A stretch of 6,636 nucleotides of DNA from an uncultured Prevotella sp. (GTDB lineage Bacteria; Bacteroidota; Bacteroidia; Bacteroidales; Bacteroidaceae): assembly GCA_945614335.1 (NCBI GenBank), contig CALZAP010000078.1, positions 1-6,636 on the forward strand, read 5' to 3'. The notes under the pieces are model-generated. The model searched no databases, was not told where the DNA came from, and saw only the letters and a list, made by a program, of their open reading frames with translations. Within the stretch, counting starts at the first letter, position 1; every line of letters begins with the position of its first letter. Positions 6,291 to 6,636 of this stretch are shown one piece after another. Both the position numbers and the translations under genes were made by a program.

Positions 6291-6636
6291 TTACCTCATC
6301 AGGAACGAGAAGCGGTCTACATTCTTAAGTGCAATGCCGGCACCCTTTGCCACACTGTGCAATGGGTCTTCCGCAATGTGGAACGGTATGTTTATCTTGT
6401 CCTGCAGGCGCTTGTCAAGGCCACGCAGCAGCGCGCCGCCACCACTCAGATAAATACCGTTCTTCACAATATCGGCATAGAGCTCTGGCGGTGTGTGTTC
6501 CAATGCCGAAAGCACTGCGTTCTCTATCTTTGCCACCGTCTTGTCAAGACAATGGGCTATCTCCTGGTAGCATACAGGCACCTCCATAGGCAGGGCGGTG
6601 ATGCGGTTTGGTCCGTGCACCACGTAGTCCTCAGGT
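6291..6636 (-). CDS. mreB: Actin-like cell-shape protein MreB, C-terminal third, 5' end outside the window
   Basis: MreB is a bacterial actin that binds ATP, forms filaments on the inner membrane and organises the elongasome. Only the last 114 codons are present; the frame runs through the right edge, and the GTG codons near 6623 are internal, not starts. The preserved part includes PNRITALPMEV, the ATPase phosphate/adenosine-binding segment GIYLSGGGALLRGLDKRL, and the closing INIPFHIAEDPLHSVAKGAG typical of MreB. The protein ends in FSFLMR, a short terminus without extra domains. It is the most upstream gene of the operon seen here, so the operon promoter must lie to the right of the window. 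The assignment is essentially certain because this family is very conserved. Confidence 0.97.
   Translation of the reverse strand, partial: PEDYVVHGPNRITALPMEVPVCYQEIAHCLDKTVAKIENAVLSALEHTPPELYADIVKNGIYLSGGGALLRGLDKRLQDKINIPFHIAEDPLHSVAKGAGIALKNVDRFSFLMR

Noticed and set aside
6618..6623. GTG codons near the right edge as the start of a short gene
   Set aside because: The upstream codons still read as MreB (PEDY before VVHGPNR), so this is the interior of mreB cut by the window edge.

Overview
The window looks like chromosomal, housekeeping DNA from a Bacteroidales bacterium, most likely Prevotella or a close relative. The evidence is the mreB-mreC-mreD-mrdA-rodA order, a RodA much longer than the proteobacterial one, a PSP1/RicT-type protein with a Lys-rich tail followed by a GldH-type lipoprotein, the general lack of strong Shine-Dalgarno sites, and protein sequence resembling Bacteroides/Prevotella homologues as I remember them. 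The genus is an inference, since no database search was possible.

Layout. On the plus strand, bases 1-945 hold the 3' part of a RicT/YaaT-family gene that enters from the left edge. It overlaps by 8 bases with a small lipoprotein gene, gldH (938-1408). Only 15 bases later the minus-strand operon ends. Read in its own direction, from right to left, that operon is: mreB (3' end only, 6636-6291), a 3-base gap, mreC (6287-5430), a 208-base spacer, mreD (5221-4721), a 4-base GTGA overlap, mrdA encoding PBP2 (4724-2874), a 20-base overlap, and rodA (2893-1424).

How the genes work together. The minus-strand genes encode the elongasome (Rod complex). MreB filaments at the inner membrane, with MreC and MreD, position and activate a peptidoglycan polymerase (RodA, SEDS family) and its partner transpeptidase (PBP2), which build the lateral cell wall. 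The overlaps suggest translational coupling of mreD, mrdA and rodA, giving matched amounts of polymerase and transpeptidase. The plus-strand pair is functionally separate: a cytoplasmic Cys-cluster protein of the RicT family and a membrane-anchored lipoprotein whose role outside gliding bacteria is unclear.

I see no mobile element with a coding gene, no CRISPR array, no RNA gene, and no convincing undescribed multigene system. The least explained DNA is the mreC-mreD spacer. It carries three short repeat structures (a 7-base tandem repeat, an 8-base tandem repeat and a long-range inverted repeat) inside an otherwise tightly packed operon. Other points worth a look are a Cys/His cluster near the PBP2 active site, a roughly 95-residue extra membrane block in RodA, and a GTG start for mrdA that a longest-frame gene caller would miss.
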